A stretch of 64,000 nucleotides of DNA, from positions 110,332,457-110,396,456 of the forward strand of contig CM026426.1 in assembly GCA_014871385.1 (NCBI GenBank). Direction: 5' to 3'. Source of the stretch: Ceratodon purpureus. Its lineage: Eukaryota > Streptophyta > Bryopsida > Pseudoditrichales > Ditrichaceae. The translations under genes were made by a program, and so were the position numbers. Of this stretch, positions 23,105-45,030 are shown piece by piece (positions within the stretch are counted from its first letter, which is position 1; each line of letters opens with the position of its first letter). The notes beneath the pieces are model-generated. The model was not told the DNA's origin. It saw nothing but the letters and a program-made list of their open reading frames with translations, and ran no database searches.

Positions 23105-23490
23105 ATCTTGTTGGAGTGCTCGGACGCGTGCAAAACGCGCGCGAGCACTGATGGGCGCGAGCGCGTGCGGGCGCGTGCAAATGGAAACAGGGAGTTTGGG
23201 GGGAGAAATTAGTTCCATGATACGGTTGCAGTGCTCGCGCGCGTGCAATGACGGGCGCGAGCAGTCGGGCGCGTGCAACATCGGGCGCGAGCGGAACGCG
23301 GGAGACACTGTCGGGTGTTCCACAATTCGGTATCCGTGCGCGCGTTGTTGGTTCGACGGGTGTGAGCAGTTTGCGCGCGTGCGTACGGGCGCGTTCCTGT
23401 GTTCACTCTCACCGGGGGCAGGTGTGCGCGCGCGCGGGCACGCACACTACGGGCGCGCGCAAACACGCACGTGCATGCGGGCGGGTTCAG
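23105..23490. repeat. GC-rich CGGGCGCG(A/T)GC array, copy 2
   Basis: More than ten degenerate copies of GGGCGCGAGC or GGGCGCGTGC stand 10 to 30 bases apart, with extended CG/GC alternation. It is followed (23508-23590) by three to four copies of CTTACC(A/G)T(A/G)ACTTAAA. No coding region. Confidence 0.7.
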
Positions 23491-23895
23491 AGTTCAAATC
23501 CAGGTAACATAAAATTCAGTCCATACCTTAAGTACACTTACCATAACTTAAATTTTCTTACCGTGACTTAAATCCACTTACCATGCTAAACATTTTGTTG
23601 TGCACCAGAGTTATTTATACACTTATCATATGATGGAAGGAGAAGAGACAACGGACGGAATGAACAACATGATTGGCAATCAAAAAACGGGAGACCAATG
23701 TAGGGAGAATAAAAGCGTCTTGGGAACCACGACAATGATTCCGGAAAGAAAATTAACATCCATTGTTTGAGTTTAACAAAGATTAAACATGTGAATGTAA
23801 TCCTAAACCTATCCAATTCCCTATGCCTTCTACATGTATTTATATTCAGATATCTTTTTACAAAAGGTGGTCTTCACTCATGGATCTCCACGACG

Positions 23896-25930
23896 TCACG
23901 TGCCCGGTGCAGAGGAACTCGATCCACCCTCATCGTGTCGTGCACGAGAGCTCCCCGCTACACTACTTTCTGCCCTATTGCTAGCGATGAGTTTCCGCTT
24001 CGCAGAACGGGTTCTCTTCGCTATGCCATCTCCTCCAAGCATTGCTTCCATGAAGTTGTTGTCGCGCATTCGACGGAGCACTGTTAGGGTCTCCGGAGTA
24101 TGTTGCGCATATAGGAAATCCAGGGCTTGAGTCTTGAACAGTATATCCCATTCAGATTCCGCGGTTTGTAAGTCATTAGCGATCTGGAGTTCCTCTTCAG
24201 TCATTTCGGGCAACTCCTTGTGCTGATCCACAACCATCTTCCCTTTGGAATTCCACCTAAATCCAAGAGGATGGGCGCCATACTGGAATGTATTGGTTTG
24301 AACATCCCAGTGCCCTCGTAGCACTTGGTAGAAGAAATTCATCCTTCCCTTGAGTTCGTCGTCTGTCCCGCCCCTGATGAGTTCGTGGCAGATCCTTACA
24401 ATCTCCGCAGGATCGTGGTCCCACCCCCACTGCGCGCTCATTTCTTTAGCATAGGTCTGGTGCATTCCCATAAGCCAATTCCAAATCAAGTCCTCACCCC
24501 ACTTGTCCGGATAGTCAAGAGTATTTTCTTTATTTGCTCCCAATGCGGTGGCATCCAGGTCGCTAAGTCGAATATTGTGGGCCTTACATATTGCACACCA
24601 CCGACGTATCATGGCATGGGAAATCAAGCATTGTGGATGATACATGCACTGACAGGATCCCAATGACCAGCCCTCCTCTGGCCCAAATGGATTGGTACAA
24701 ACGGGACACTTGGTTCCATCCAACACATACTTCGGTGGATTGGGCCAGAGCAATCTTGGCTGTATATTACTATTCTCAGGGGTCTTCTCATTAGATTTGG
24801 CGGTCTTGTACTCCCACTCCAACTGCGTCCTATCTATTTCCTTACCAATCATCGGTATGTCGTCAGGGAACATTCATCCTCGATTCCTCATGTGCCCACG
24901 AGGTAAGTCCGAAATCCCTCTTGGAGTTAAGCTTGAGGTGGTCGTGGTCAATCTTCTTGAACTCACTGTACATCTGTCTGTGACGGTCAACGTTCAGAAT
25001 GCATTCAATCTTCCATTGGTAGTACTGTCTGCTCATCTGGATAAAATACGTTCTGAGCATCCCGTTGGTAGCTTGCAATTCGGAGACAGTGGGTACCGCT
25101 GACTGTTGAAATTCCAAAGAGTCCTCCGTCTCTTGAGAATCCTCGAATATGATTTGCCGCTGGGGGGGGTGCATCACTTGACTTGATGACGCGAATGGGA
25201 TGATTGGCTTACGGGGAACTCGGACCGGGGTATCTTCCACGAAACCGTGCGTGGCCGATTCAATGATGGCATTCATGTCTTCCTCGTTTATTCGAGGGCT
25301 ACTAGGGATTGGAGCTTGGCTCACCTCGGGTATGTTAATTGGACTCCTCGTAGATTTAAGTTGCGAAATCTCTTCATTCTGCTTCCGGATAATCTCATTC
25401 ATCCTATCAGCTTCTTTGTACAAGTTCTGGGTAGTCTTCTCCATCTCAGAAATCAACGCATTTTTTACTTCCAGCTCATTACGCAATGCGTCGCCTTGCT
25501 GGCTTGGGGCATCAACGGCGGCTATTGTTGCCTCCAACTCATTTGCAAACCCATCGTCATCATCTTCCATTACATCGCTCGGGCCCGCAATGTGTGGATT
25601 CAATACAGCAAGAGCTACATCAACATTGCTTGGGCCCCCAACGATTGCTAGAGGAGCCTGATGAGGAATACCCGGTCCAATAGGATTTGCAGGCGGTGCA
25701 CGATTCCTCGTCGACAAACACGCAGCTAACTCAGGATCCTTCTTTTTTAACCGTGTGATTCTGGCACTAGTCGTTGCTCTTGTTTGTGACTGGGGTGCAC
25801 GGTCTACCGTACCATAAGAATCATTATCCTCTTCTGAGTCACTCCAATCAACAGGCGCATGATCCTCGGGATCATCAAAGTATGCCCAGTCATGATCTGG
25901 AAATCTTAGGACCCCTGTAGGTATCGCCAT
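23896..25930 (-). CDS. RING-like zinc-binding coiled-coil protein (two overlapping frames)
   Basis: The first frame (25930 to 24863, 355 codons) starts at ATG 25930. It has an acidic DWSDSEED stretch and a coiled coil around LEVKNALISEMEKTT. The second frame (24873 to 23896, 325 codons) carries C-x2-C-x14-C-x-C-x2-H-x2-C-x10-C-x2-C (from CPVC to CAIC), a RING-like metal site, and a Ser-rich basic tail. The frames overlap by 11 bases, so they are either one protein interrupted by a one-base change in a CCC run at about 24865, or two proteins. The same C/H spacing occurs in the pseudogene at 54.1-55.6 kb. Ubiquitin-ligase activity is possible for RING-like sites but not shown. No stop codon interrupts either frame. 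Confidence 0.6.
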
Positions 25931-25984
25931 CTCTCGTGGACGCGGCTGGATGCTAGGAGTCGTTCATATGGTCCTCCAATCCAC

Positions 25985-26471
25985 CTGCCTATGAAGCATT
26001 ACCTCGGCATATACCATTCTACAAATAAAGAGCGGAACCTCGTTTTCTATCGTTCATCGCCTCGTTGTATAGAACCTGGTACACCTCCAAACACCGCCTC
26101 CCGAACTGACGGTTCTTGCACCATTTCATGTTCGCCTTGTTTGAAGTACGATTTTTATTATGGCGATGCAATGGGAATAACTTCCCAATGTGGCACCATT
26201 CAATGAATTCTTCACACGCTGCTAGACTCCACGGTTGCGGTGCGGCTTCCCACCCTCTGAATGCCAGCTTTGCAGGATTCATTAAGACGTGAACCCTCTT
26301 ATGTTGGAGGCTTCCATGCTTGGGCCGTCCTGCATCCTTTTGCTTTTTCCTCTGTTCTGCCTCCGTGGGCGGAGTCGGTCGTTGCTGTTCCATATCTGCT
26401 GGAGGTAGATCGTTCTTCGAAGTCTTCCAAAAGTGCAAAATTAAAAGCCTACAACTACCCCAAAACCTCAA
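25985..26471 (-). CDS. unrecognised basic ORF upstream of the RING-like frame
   Basis: The likely start is the ATG at 26393 (MEQQRPTPPTEAEQ). The protein is basic, with KKQKDAGRPKHG, and then carries WCHIGKLFPLHRHNKN and MKWCKNRQFGRRCLEVYQVL. No family recognised. It ends about 55-90 bases before the start of the RING-like frame and has the same orientation, so it may be an upstream exon or a neighbour under one promoter. The promoter-like module at 26592-26680 and the GC array at 26690-26900 lie directly upstream. Confidence 0.45.
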
Positions 26472-26591
26472 TCACATTTACAAATTATAAACATTTACAA
26501 TATTCTCAAATGTACCACCCAACCACCATAGAGTTCTGAAGAATAAAAGCGATAACAAGTGTGAAAATGCTGGGACCCACCTGAGTACCAA

Positions 26592-26680
26592 GCAATCAGC
26601 TACCCGGAGGCTGTTGAAGGCGAGGTGCTCAAAGGGGGGGAGTGCAAAATGAGGGGGCGGATCGCCCTTTTATACTCACG
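26592..26680 (-). promoter_or_regulatory. promoter module A (TATA box plus conserved leader block)
   Basis: Read on the minus strand: CCGTGAGTATAAAAGGG (TATA at 26667-26674), then 45 to 75 bases on, CTTCAACAGCC(T/C)C--GGGTAGCTGATTG. The same TATA context and leader block recur at 27468-27556 with nearly the same spacing. A CpG-rich array lies just upstream of both. Conservation of signal and spacing supports a real promoter. Confidence 0.6.
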
Positions 26681-26684
26681 GACG

Positions 26685-26905
26685 CCAAAGAACGGGCGCG
26701 AGCGGTTCCCATGGCGGATATATGACGGGCGTGAGCGGGTTTTACCGCGCGCGCGCATGTAGCGACCTGGTCTTCATCGGGCGCGCGCGGGCGTCGTTTG
26801 GGTACCGAAAGGGCGGACGCGCGGATATTGAACGGCGCGGTCTGAATTGCACGGGCGCGATCGCTGGATGGACGGGCGCGAGCACTGGTCCAGGACGGCC
26901 GCCAC
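26685..26905. repeat. GC-rich ACGGGCGCGAGC array, copy 3, upstream of promoter A
   Basis: About eight copies of (A)CGGGCG(C/T)GAGC or close variants, spaced 15 to 40 bases apart. The array starts about 15 bases upstream of the TATA context of module A. Confidence 0.65.
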
Positions 26906-27019
26906 CACGAACTAGAACACTGTTAAAATTCAGAGTAAACCAAAGAGAACTTGCAAATTTAGGGTTAAAAAAAAATACTTTATTTATTTAGAAAATTTAT
27001 CACTTCATTGTAATGTCAA

Positions 27020-27423
27020 TTACACTGCCATGCACTCTAGGTACCGGTCCTCTAGGTCTTTCAAGTGCGTCCCGAAATGGTTCATTTGAGCAGTAGAGAC
27101 AATATTGGAGACACAAAGTATTGCCATCTCCTTCTTCAGTTCTTTGATGAGATCGCTAATCTCACAGTCAAGTTCTTCGATAGTCGCTTGGGTTGCCAAC
27201 TGCTCTTCAGTGGTTGGAGGCAGAGGGCGTCCATTCTCTGCGTAGGCCACCAATTTGTCACGGCGAGAGATCCAATCCTCGAAGAACTCAATCAGTTGCC
27301 GGAGTCGCTCCAACATTGACCAAATAACTGTGTCCGTTCGCTGTGCAGTGCTCGGTGGGGTGGCACCATTTGTTAAACTCATGTACGACTTGATTTGTTG
27401 GCAATTGCATGCGTTGGAATTCA
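27020..27423 (-). CDS. unrecognised small helical ORF
   Basis: From ATG 27423 (MNSNACNCQQIKSY) about 133 codons run to a stop at 27020-27022. The protein has a W-x12-FFEDWISRRDKLVAY helix and a Leu/Glu-rich helical tail (IEELDCEISDLIKELKKEM). No catalytic motif or family recognised. It is preceded by its own TATA-type promoter module and GC-rich array, duplicated from or into the set 0.9 kb away. The frame is intact. Confidence 0.45.
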
Positions 27424-27467
27424 TGTTGGACGGTACAGCGATTGTTGTGAAATCCACCGTAACACTA

Positions 27468-27556
27468 AGCAATCAGCTACCCTCGGGCTGTTGAAGGCAA
27501 AATGCACAAAGTGGGGGGGGGGGGGTGCGAATCAGTGGAGGAGGTGGCAATTTATA
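27468..27556 (-). promoter_or_regulatory. promoter module B (TATA box plus conserved leader block)
   Basis: On the minus strand CCGTGAGTATAAATTGCC (TATA at about 27549-27555) is followed after about 50 bases by CTTCAACAGCCCGAGGGTAG and then CTGATTG. This matches module A in both elements and their spacing. A run of 13 G lies between them on the plus strand (about 27513-27525). Confidence 0.6.
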
Positions 27557-27775
27557 CTCACGGGGGCGACTGTGTGGGCGGGAGCAGGTTGGGCGAGCGC
27601 AGGCTGGTACAGGCGCGAGCAGATTCATCCTAAGCTACGGGCGCGGGCGACCCTGATCGGGCGAGGGTAATCGGGCGCGATCACTGCGCGCGCGCGAGAC
27701 AGACGACGGGCGCGATCAACCACAGCTGACATGCGCGAGATACGCGCGCGGACGCGAGGACGGGCGCCACCCATG
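27557..27775. repeat. GC-rich CGGGCGCGA(G/T)C array, copy 4, upstream of promoter B
   Basis: Around ten copies of GGGCG(C/A)GAGC, GGGCGCGATC or near variants. From 27825 to 27905 short CGTCCGT repeats follow (CCGTCCGATAA, CGTCCGTCACGT). Confidence 0.65.
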
Positions 27776-27973
27776 GTAAACAGTGGTAAACTGTGAGGAC
27801 AGTAATTTTGCTCGCGCGGGGGAGCCCGTCCGATAAGCGTCCGTCCGATAACCGTCCGTCACGTCCGTCACGTGACTACACGACAATTTTATGGCCCGTC
27901 CGTCTATTATGACAACCCTGAAGTAATAGTTGCTGGAACGTGTCGAACAGAGCCAACGTCTGATCAACATTAA

Positions 27974-28381
27974 GGGGAAAATGGGGTCTCCAACGGGCCT
28001 TTGGTCGGAATCCGTGCCTCAAAAATTGGCCATGCCCGTGCACTTTACCTGCTGGCACCAATGGTGCCAGCAGGTTGCCAAATTGGCGTTTAGAGGGTCC
28101 AGCCAATCGCTTGCTGCGAAGGCGTTGCCCACTGCTGTCACCCCATTGGACAATACGAGCAGTAATGACACTGTCAACGAGCGTGTGCCCACTGCTGTCA
28201 CCCCATTGGACAGTAGCGGATTTTGTTGTCAGGGGGGCAAATTTTGTTGCCAGCGGGGCGAATTTTGTTGTCAGCGGGCAGGATATCCACCAATGAGATT
28301 TCGCATAGAGGTGTCAGCGGGCAGCAATTCACCTACCTTCGGGTTGTCTTACAAGGCCCGTTGGAGACCCTATTTTTCCCC
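27974..28381. mobile_element. Tourist-like MITE with TAA target duplication
   Basis: Terminal inverted repeats of about 30 bp begin GGGGAAAA at 27974 and end TTTTCCCC at 28381; both include GGGTCTCCAACGGGCC with one or two mismatches. TAA flanks each side (27971-27973 and 28382-28384), the target typical of PIF/Harbinger-mobilised MITEs. Inside is a 60-bp tandem duplication (CCCACTGCTGTCACCCCATT at 28128 and 28188) and three copies of a TTTTGTTG(T/C)CAG unit. No coding capacity. Confidence 0.85.
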
Positions 28382-28384
28382 TAA

Positions 28385-29403
28385 TGGTACAAAAGGAAGA
28401 GCAGCGCTACTCCAAAGTCGTTTCGAAAGCTAGTTCCAGCTTCGCAGCAGAGCCTGGTTGTTCTTTAGAGCATAGAGTGCAGTTAATCACTAATCAGAAA
28501 GCTATTTGCTGTGACGGAGCATAGAGTGTAGTCATCTCATCTTGCGTCGATCGAGCTGCTAATAAGCAGACCATGCATGTCGTACTCTTGCGAGAAATCA
28601 CTTCTAATTTGCAATTCCCTCTTGACTTCGAGCATGTAAGGTGACGCTCATGCTCGAGATCTGCCAAGTGCCGAGTCCAATCGACTTAGCGAGTATTAAT
28701 GATGAGAGGCTGCTTCCGCTCCGCTGTGTACAATCGGATCCTCTTAGGTGGGGATGGAGACATATAGTACTACGGCAATAAACAATTAGTGGTTGGTAAG
28801 CACTGCATCTGAACTTACAATTCTGAGATATCCATTTTAATCCTGGTCGAAGCTTCCTGATACTGAGACAATGCGGGATTACAATTCTTATGTCCAGTCT
28901 AGTCCAGCTCTTAGTGATCAAGACAGTCTGTTTTTCTCGAGATTGGGAATTTGGAAAATCAAACATAACATAAAGTCCATTATCAGGACTACTTATTAAT
29001 CTTGTAACTCAAATAGCAATTTGCATTATCTCAATCAAAGAAGTTTTCAGTAACCTTTAATCCATTTCTGAAACAAGTTTTTAATATTATGTTCAGTAAC
29101 TAAAACACCATGGTCCAATATTATGAGATAAATTCTCCTTAGTTAAAATTGCATTTCTTGGCAAAATAATTAGGACAACAGAACAGGTGGTTCCTTTGAA
29201 GAACGTTCTGAGATTACTTGGATTGCAGATCCAGTCGAGAGGTGACTTGTAGCGATGTCATATTCTTTGCTGCAATGATTCTTGTCTTCCGACTTGTGCA
29301 GACTGTTTGATTTCATGATCACTATGTGGTTGAGATTTTGACGGTGCACGATTTGATCAACTTGGCTACAATTCAATCGCAAGAACTAGAAGTAGGTTCC
29401 GCA
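28385..29403. other. intergenic region upstream of the bHLH gene
   Basis: AT-rich, without a gene. It presumably holds the promoter and 5' leader of the RSL-like gene. CATAGAGTG(C/T)AGT is repeated at about 28469 and 28519. Confidence 0.5.
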
Positions 29404-31313
29404 ATGGCGGATCAGCACCAGAACTCAAGCGTCGACTACTCCGGCTCCTCCGCCGACGAGAGGAACTCGTGCGTAGTGGAGAATTTAATGTGGGACGAAT
29501 GGACACACCCCTCCAACGTCGACGACGAAGTGTCTATAAGCAACTTCCTGCCCGACCTCACGACGTCATCCTTGTCGTCTCGCCTCTCCTTTCACGGCCA
29601 GGCCGACATGCTCTCGTCGTGGATGTCCAACTTCCAACACCAGCCTCGCTCACTCCTGCCTCGCCGCCCCAGAGCCTTGTGTGGACATCGATCCCCATCC
29701 CGCATTATTCATGCACGAGGCCAACTTAGGAGCACCACTGGAACAGCCTCAATCTAGCTGCTCCCTTGTCACTTACACATCATACCCCAGAATCACCTCC
29801 ATCTGCAGTTCGCACCTCGGCTTAGAGCCCTCGATACCAACAGACCCGGTGGAGAATGAGTCGCCGTTACCACTTGTGTCTGGAATTATCAGTCATAAGG
29901 CAAGTTCTGTATCTCGCCCTGCGTTGCAAGCCTTAGGCCCGCTGTCGCCTTCGTCTCCGGTAGCAATCCAGAACGGGATGCTTAACCCACTGGGAGACCC
30001 CTGGGATGGCTCTTCAGTTCCTTCTACAGCCAGTACTTTACCCAGTTGGCCCATTGCGAGCACCCAGAAGTACAATCTTTCCGGAACAAGTCACAGCATG
30101 ATATATATTCCGGATCACGTGGGGAGCACAATCGATCATCTGGAGGAGAATGGAAGGTCCACGAGAGTGGTTTCTAGACCCCGCCATACGGATATATTTA
30201 TCGGGCCCAACGGCTCTTTCAAATCGACTCCCAGAGGCTGGACGCCGCAGTTCTATGATAGCACATTTGAGACGACGGCGTCGGCGATGAAGCCCATGAA
30301 GATGATGGCGTGTCTACGGGAAGTAGGGGAGAGCTCCAGTAACCTCCACAACCATCATGCAGTGCAATCGGAAAATCGGACCATGAGCAGTTTCCTCGCT
30401 GATTGCAGGCCGGGGGGTCAGAATGTCTGGTTCGACAAGCACCGCCTGGAGCTTACGGTGGACGGTGACGATCAGCATAGTGTGAAGCGCTCAAAATTCT
30501 CTGTAAGTGAATGATCGAGGCGAATTGCTTTTACAGTTGGAGAATACTAACTATGCAGAAGATTTTAATGACAACGGTTAATTTGTTGGTCGATTTGTAA
30601 TTCTTGAATCATCTCCAATCTTGATGAACAACTGCGCAGGTGTCGTAATTCGGGCCATAATTTTAGGATCGCTATTTACAACAATATCGTAGGACTTAAT
30701 TACCCTACCTTGCAGCTCCGTTGAGTTCCTCAACGAGTAAATGGTGAGTGGATCATTCATGCAGGTGGGTCATGGGAGTAGTTGTGCACTCAAGTGGGGC
30801 GATCAGGAAATGAGAGGAGGTGAGATTCTAAGGACGTATAACTGCCCTTCAGGGAGTCTGGCGTCGCAGGTGATGGACATAATTGCCATTGGCCCTGCGC
30901 TCAACACGAATGGCAAGCCCAGAGCACGGCCGGGGTCGGCCACCGATCCCCAGAGTGTTTATGCCAGAGTAAGTAGTTACTGGCATTGGTGATCACCAGT
31001 ATCTGTATGTCTCTATATATCACTACTTAGATGAATCAACTCAGAGTCTAATTATTTTCATGTGTCAAGAGTGTGAACTGCGACCTCGTATTTTCTGTTA
31101 ATTTCATGACCTTCGCCCTGTGATCCCCTGATGGTATTGTGGATGATTGGCTGGATTTGGCAGCAAAGGCCAGAGAGGATCAACGACCGCTTGAAGACGT
31201 TACAGCACTTGGTACCCAACGGAGCCAAGGTGGACATTGTAACCATGCTCGAGGAAGCATACGACTACCTCAAATTCTTGCAATATCAATTAATGGTACG
31301 GACTAATTCATAA
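29404..31313 (+). pseudogene. RSL-type bHLH transcription factor, probably damaged
   Basis: Three coding blocks: 29404-30502, 30765-30968 and 31164-31313, with GTAAGT donors at 30503 and 30969 and phase-0 GT-AG junctions. The last blocks encode ATDPQSVYAR then [20 protein letters not shown] and [12 protein letters not shown], the bHLH of the RHD6/RSL family that controls root hairs and rhizoids. Oddities: the frame changes near 29650-29680 between DMLSSWMSNFQ and VDIDPHPALF with no plausible intron. Two basic-region positions that are Arg in relatives are Pro (codons 30930-30932 and 31170-31172). The usual C-terminal LLSSD block is not found before 32104; the frame stops soon after the second helix unless a GTACGG donor is used. 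I read it as a degenerating or diverged copy. Nuclear DNA-binding role is known for the family only. Confidence 0.75.
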
Positions 31314-32104
31314 CTAATTATTCTTGACTAGTAATTTTCTTTATGTGAAGCAACAAGGAGCTCCAAACAAACATCTCCCACAAACATGTAGCATACTCAA
31401 ACAAGCAAACATGAAGGAGCACAAAATTTCCAATGCATCTTATCACCGTCAAGAGTGACGAGGGTCGATTACGTCCAAAGTCTGTCAAAACTGGAGAGAA
31501 GGCTCAACGGCCACGGTCCATAGGTGATTACCAGTGTATCATATGAAGTGAACTTCGAAACGAAAAATCCGGAACAAGCCGTGGTGGAAGCAGTAACTAA
31601 ATAATGGATAATACGTCACCTCAATGATCGCTAAAACTCAAATTGCACACATCCAACAATGAATTGCGAACATTAACATTCTAGGTACACACTAAAGTAA
31701 GCTACAGTTGCTCTGTGGAGGCACTAATGTTGCAGGCTCTGAGAATCTCATCTCATTCAAAATAAAGACGCCTCTGGTTCTCCTGTACAAGAAGTTCGAA
31801 ACATATCCAAAATAGAGTTTCATTAATCTTCTGACCAATCTCCAATGAAAACTCCAACCGTAATAATTAGAGACACGAGTTCACACAACACAGAACTTGA
31901 TATGTTTCAACACGCCGATCTAATGAAGTTCTGTAGCACCTATACAAGGTTCAATCAAAACCTCAACTACATATTTCTCTGCTCGCCTCTTGTAGTGTAC
32001 AAGTTTTATTGGCTCATAAGTTCTCAATAAGCATGACCTATAATCCAGTAACTACAAAAAGAATAATGAAAGTCTACTCAGACACCCTTGATGGTACACT
32101 CCAA
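31314..32104. other. spacer between two tail-to-tail genes
   Basis: The bHLH gene (+) and exportin-4 (-) converge here. No third bHLH exon and no other gene was seen. Confidence 0.6.
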
Positions 32105-43576
<11,472 letters not shown>

Positions 43577-44712
43577 GCTTTCACGCTCCTCAGTCCCAGA
43601 CTTCAATTCAAAATCTCACCGCTGTCACCAGCGTCAACTCGTTGCCATCCACCATAGCAATTCCGTCCCAAACCCTACTCCAATCACTGCCAGATAAAGA
43701 ACGCGATTACCCATTATTGTCTCTCCCATTCTCAGGATCCGATCAATCCACTCACCATTTCTGAGCTCTAGATATACAATGGCCCTCAATATGTGCACAA
43801 ATTCATGCCATCACGCCACCAGCCCAGCCAGTCCGTACTCTAGCTTCCAGCACATCAAAACGCTCCCCGTTCAGCTCCCAGAGCTGAATACATTCCGTAG
43901 CGGCAGAGACTCCGACCGACAAAAGCAGCAGAACCCTTTCGAGTTGACTAAGGAAAACTTCAACTAGCCCAACAAAGGTCCATCTCGGAATTTTTCACAG
44001 CTAAGCTAAACTGTTGAGGCAAACAGCACGCGAGCGAGTATGACCTCGGACGTGAGCTGATGGCTTTGACCCATTCCTGGACGTGACGATTGGGAGACAC
44101 TCAACCAGGATACTGACATGTAGTACAACAACAAACTCGAAGAGTGATCGCGATCCAAAAGAAGGAGGAAGGAGGGAACAGCAGGTGTACTACGTCGTCT
44201 CTTGGAATTCAATCCGACAACGGTATCATGGCCCCGGTGGATGGTGCCCTAATCCTTAGTTGCGACGCAAAGAGGAGAATAACAGCCCACGATGACGACG
44301 CTAGCGGTGGATGAAAAACCTGAGAAAGAAGGCAGGCAGGCAGGCAGGACGGACGTGTAAGGAATGCGGCCCGGGGTATGTATGTATGGTCCGTCCGGAA
44401 GGGCAGACCAAAACCCTTGTTGATGCGATGGCAAATTAAGCGATCAAGGCATATGGATCTCAATCTGCAAACAAACAAACAAACAAACAACGAGATCAAT
44501 GGGCAGTTGTCCAAGCTGGGTCAGCTAGGAAGAGGAGAAGAGTCTTTGGAGAGGGTCGGGGACTGGAAGTAGAAAACCTAGAAGAAGAGTGCACTCTAGA
44601 AGAGTGCCGAGTGCAGTGCAGTGCAGTGCAGTGCAGCGCGCAGTGGAGTGGAGTGGAGTGGCAGTGCGAGGGAGCGAGGGAGGGAATGGAGTGAGGTGAT
44701 GATGGTGACTCT
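43577..44712. other. exportin-4 5' flank with simple repeats
   Basis: No further exon is supported. It contains (GGCA)n at about 44330-44348, (AAAC)n at 44470-44490, (GTGCA)n at about 44610-44635 and (GTGGA)n at about 44643-44660. The plus-strand frames here have no domain. Confidence 0.5.
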
Positions 44713-45030
44713 AGGCCTTCGCACATGTAAGCGGACCCCGGGGTGAGACCGGGCTGCGATGGATGAGAAAGCTTCCTGGGCTCCAGAACGCAGGGGTCCA
44801 GGGCTCCAACACAAAAGGGTCCAGCACGTAGAAACCTATCACCTCAGAACTGCACCCCAGGACACACCCCTGTTCACTTACCCAAATAAAACCCAACTTC
44901 CCCTGTTATCAACCTAACCCTTCATTTTGAAGCCACCATGTTGGGGGCTAGTTAGGGCACTAAAACACTAATACAAAGGCAAAACACATACCATTTTCTC
45001 CATCTTCTCCATCTTCTCCATTCACGTGCA

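Noticed and set aside
23105..23490. CpG island of a housekeeping promoter
   Set aside because: The GC richness comes from a repeated short motif, no gene start follows it, and AT-rich tandem repeats flank it.
44249..44896. Short minus-strand ORFs upstream of exportin-4
   Set aside because: They lie in simple repeats and the PIF element edge, overlap one another in several frames and show no domain.
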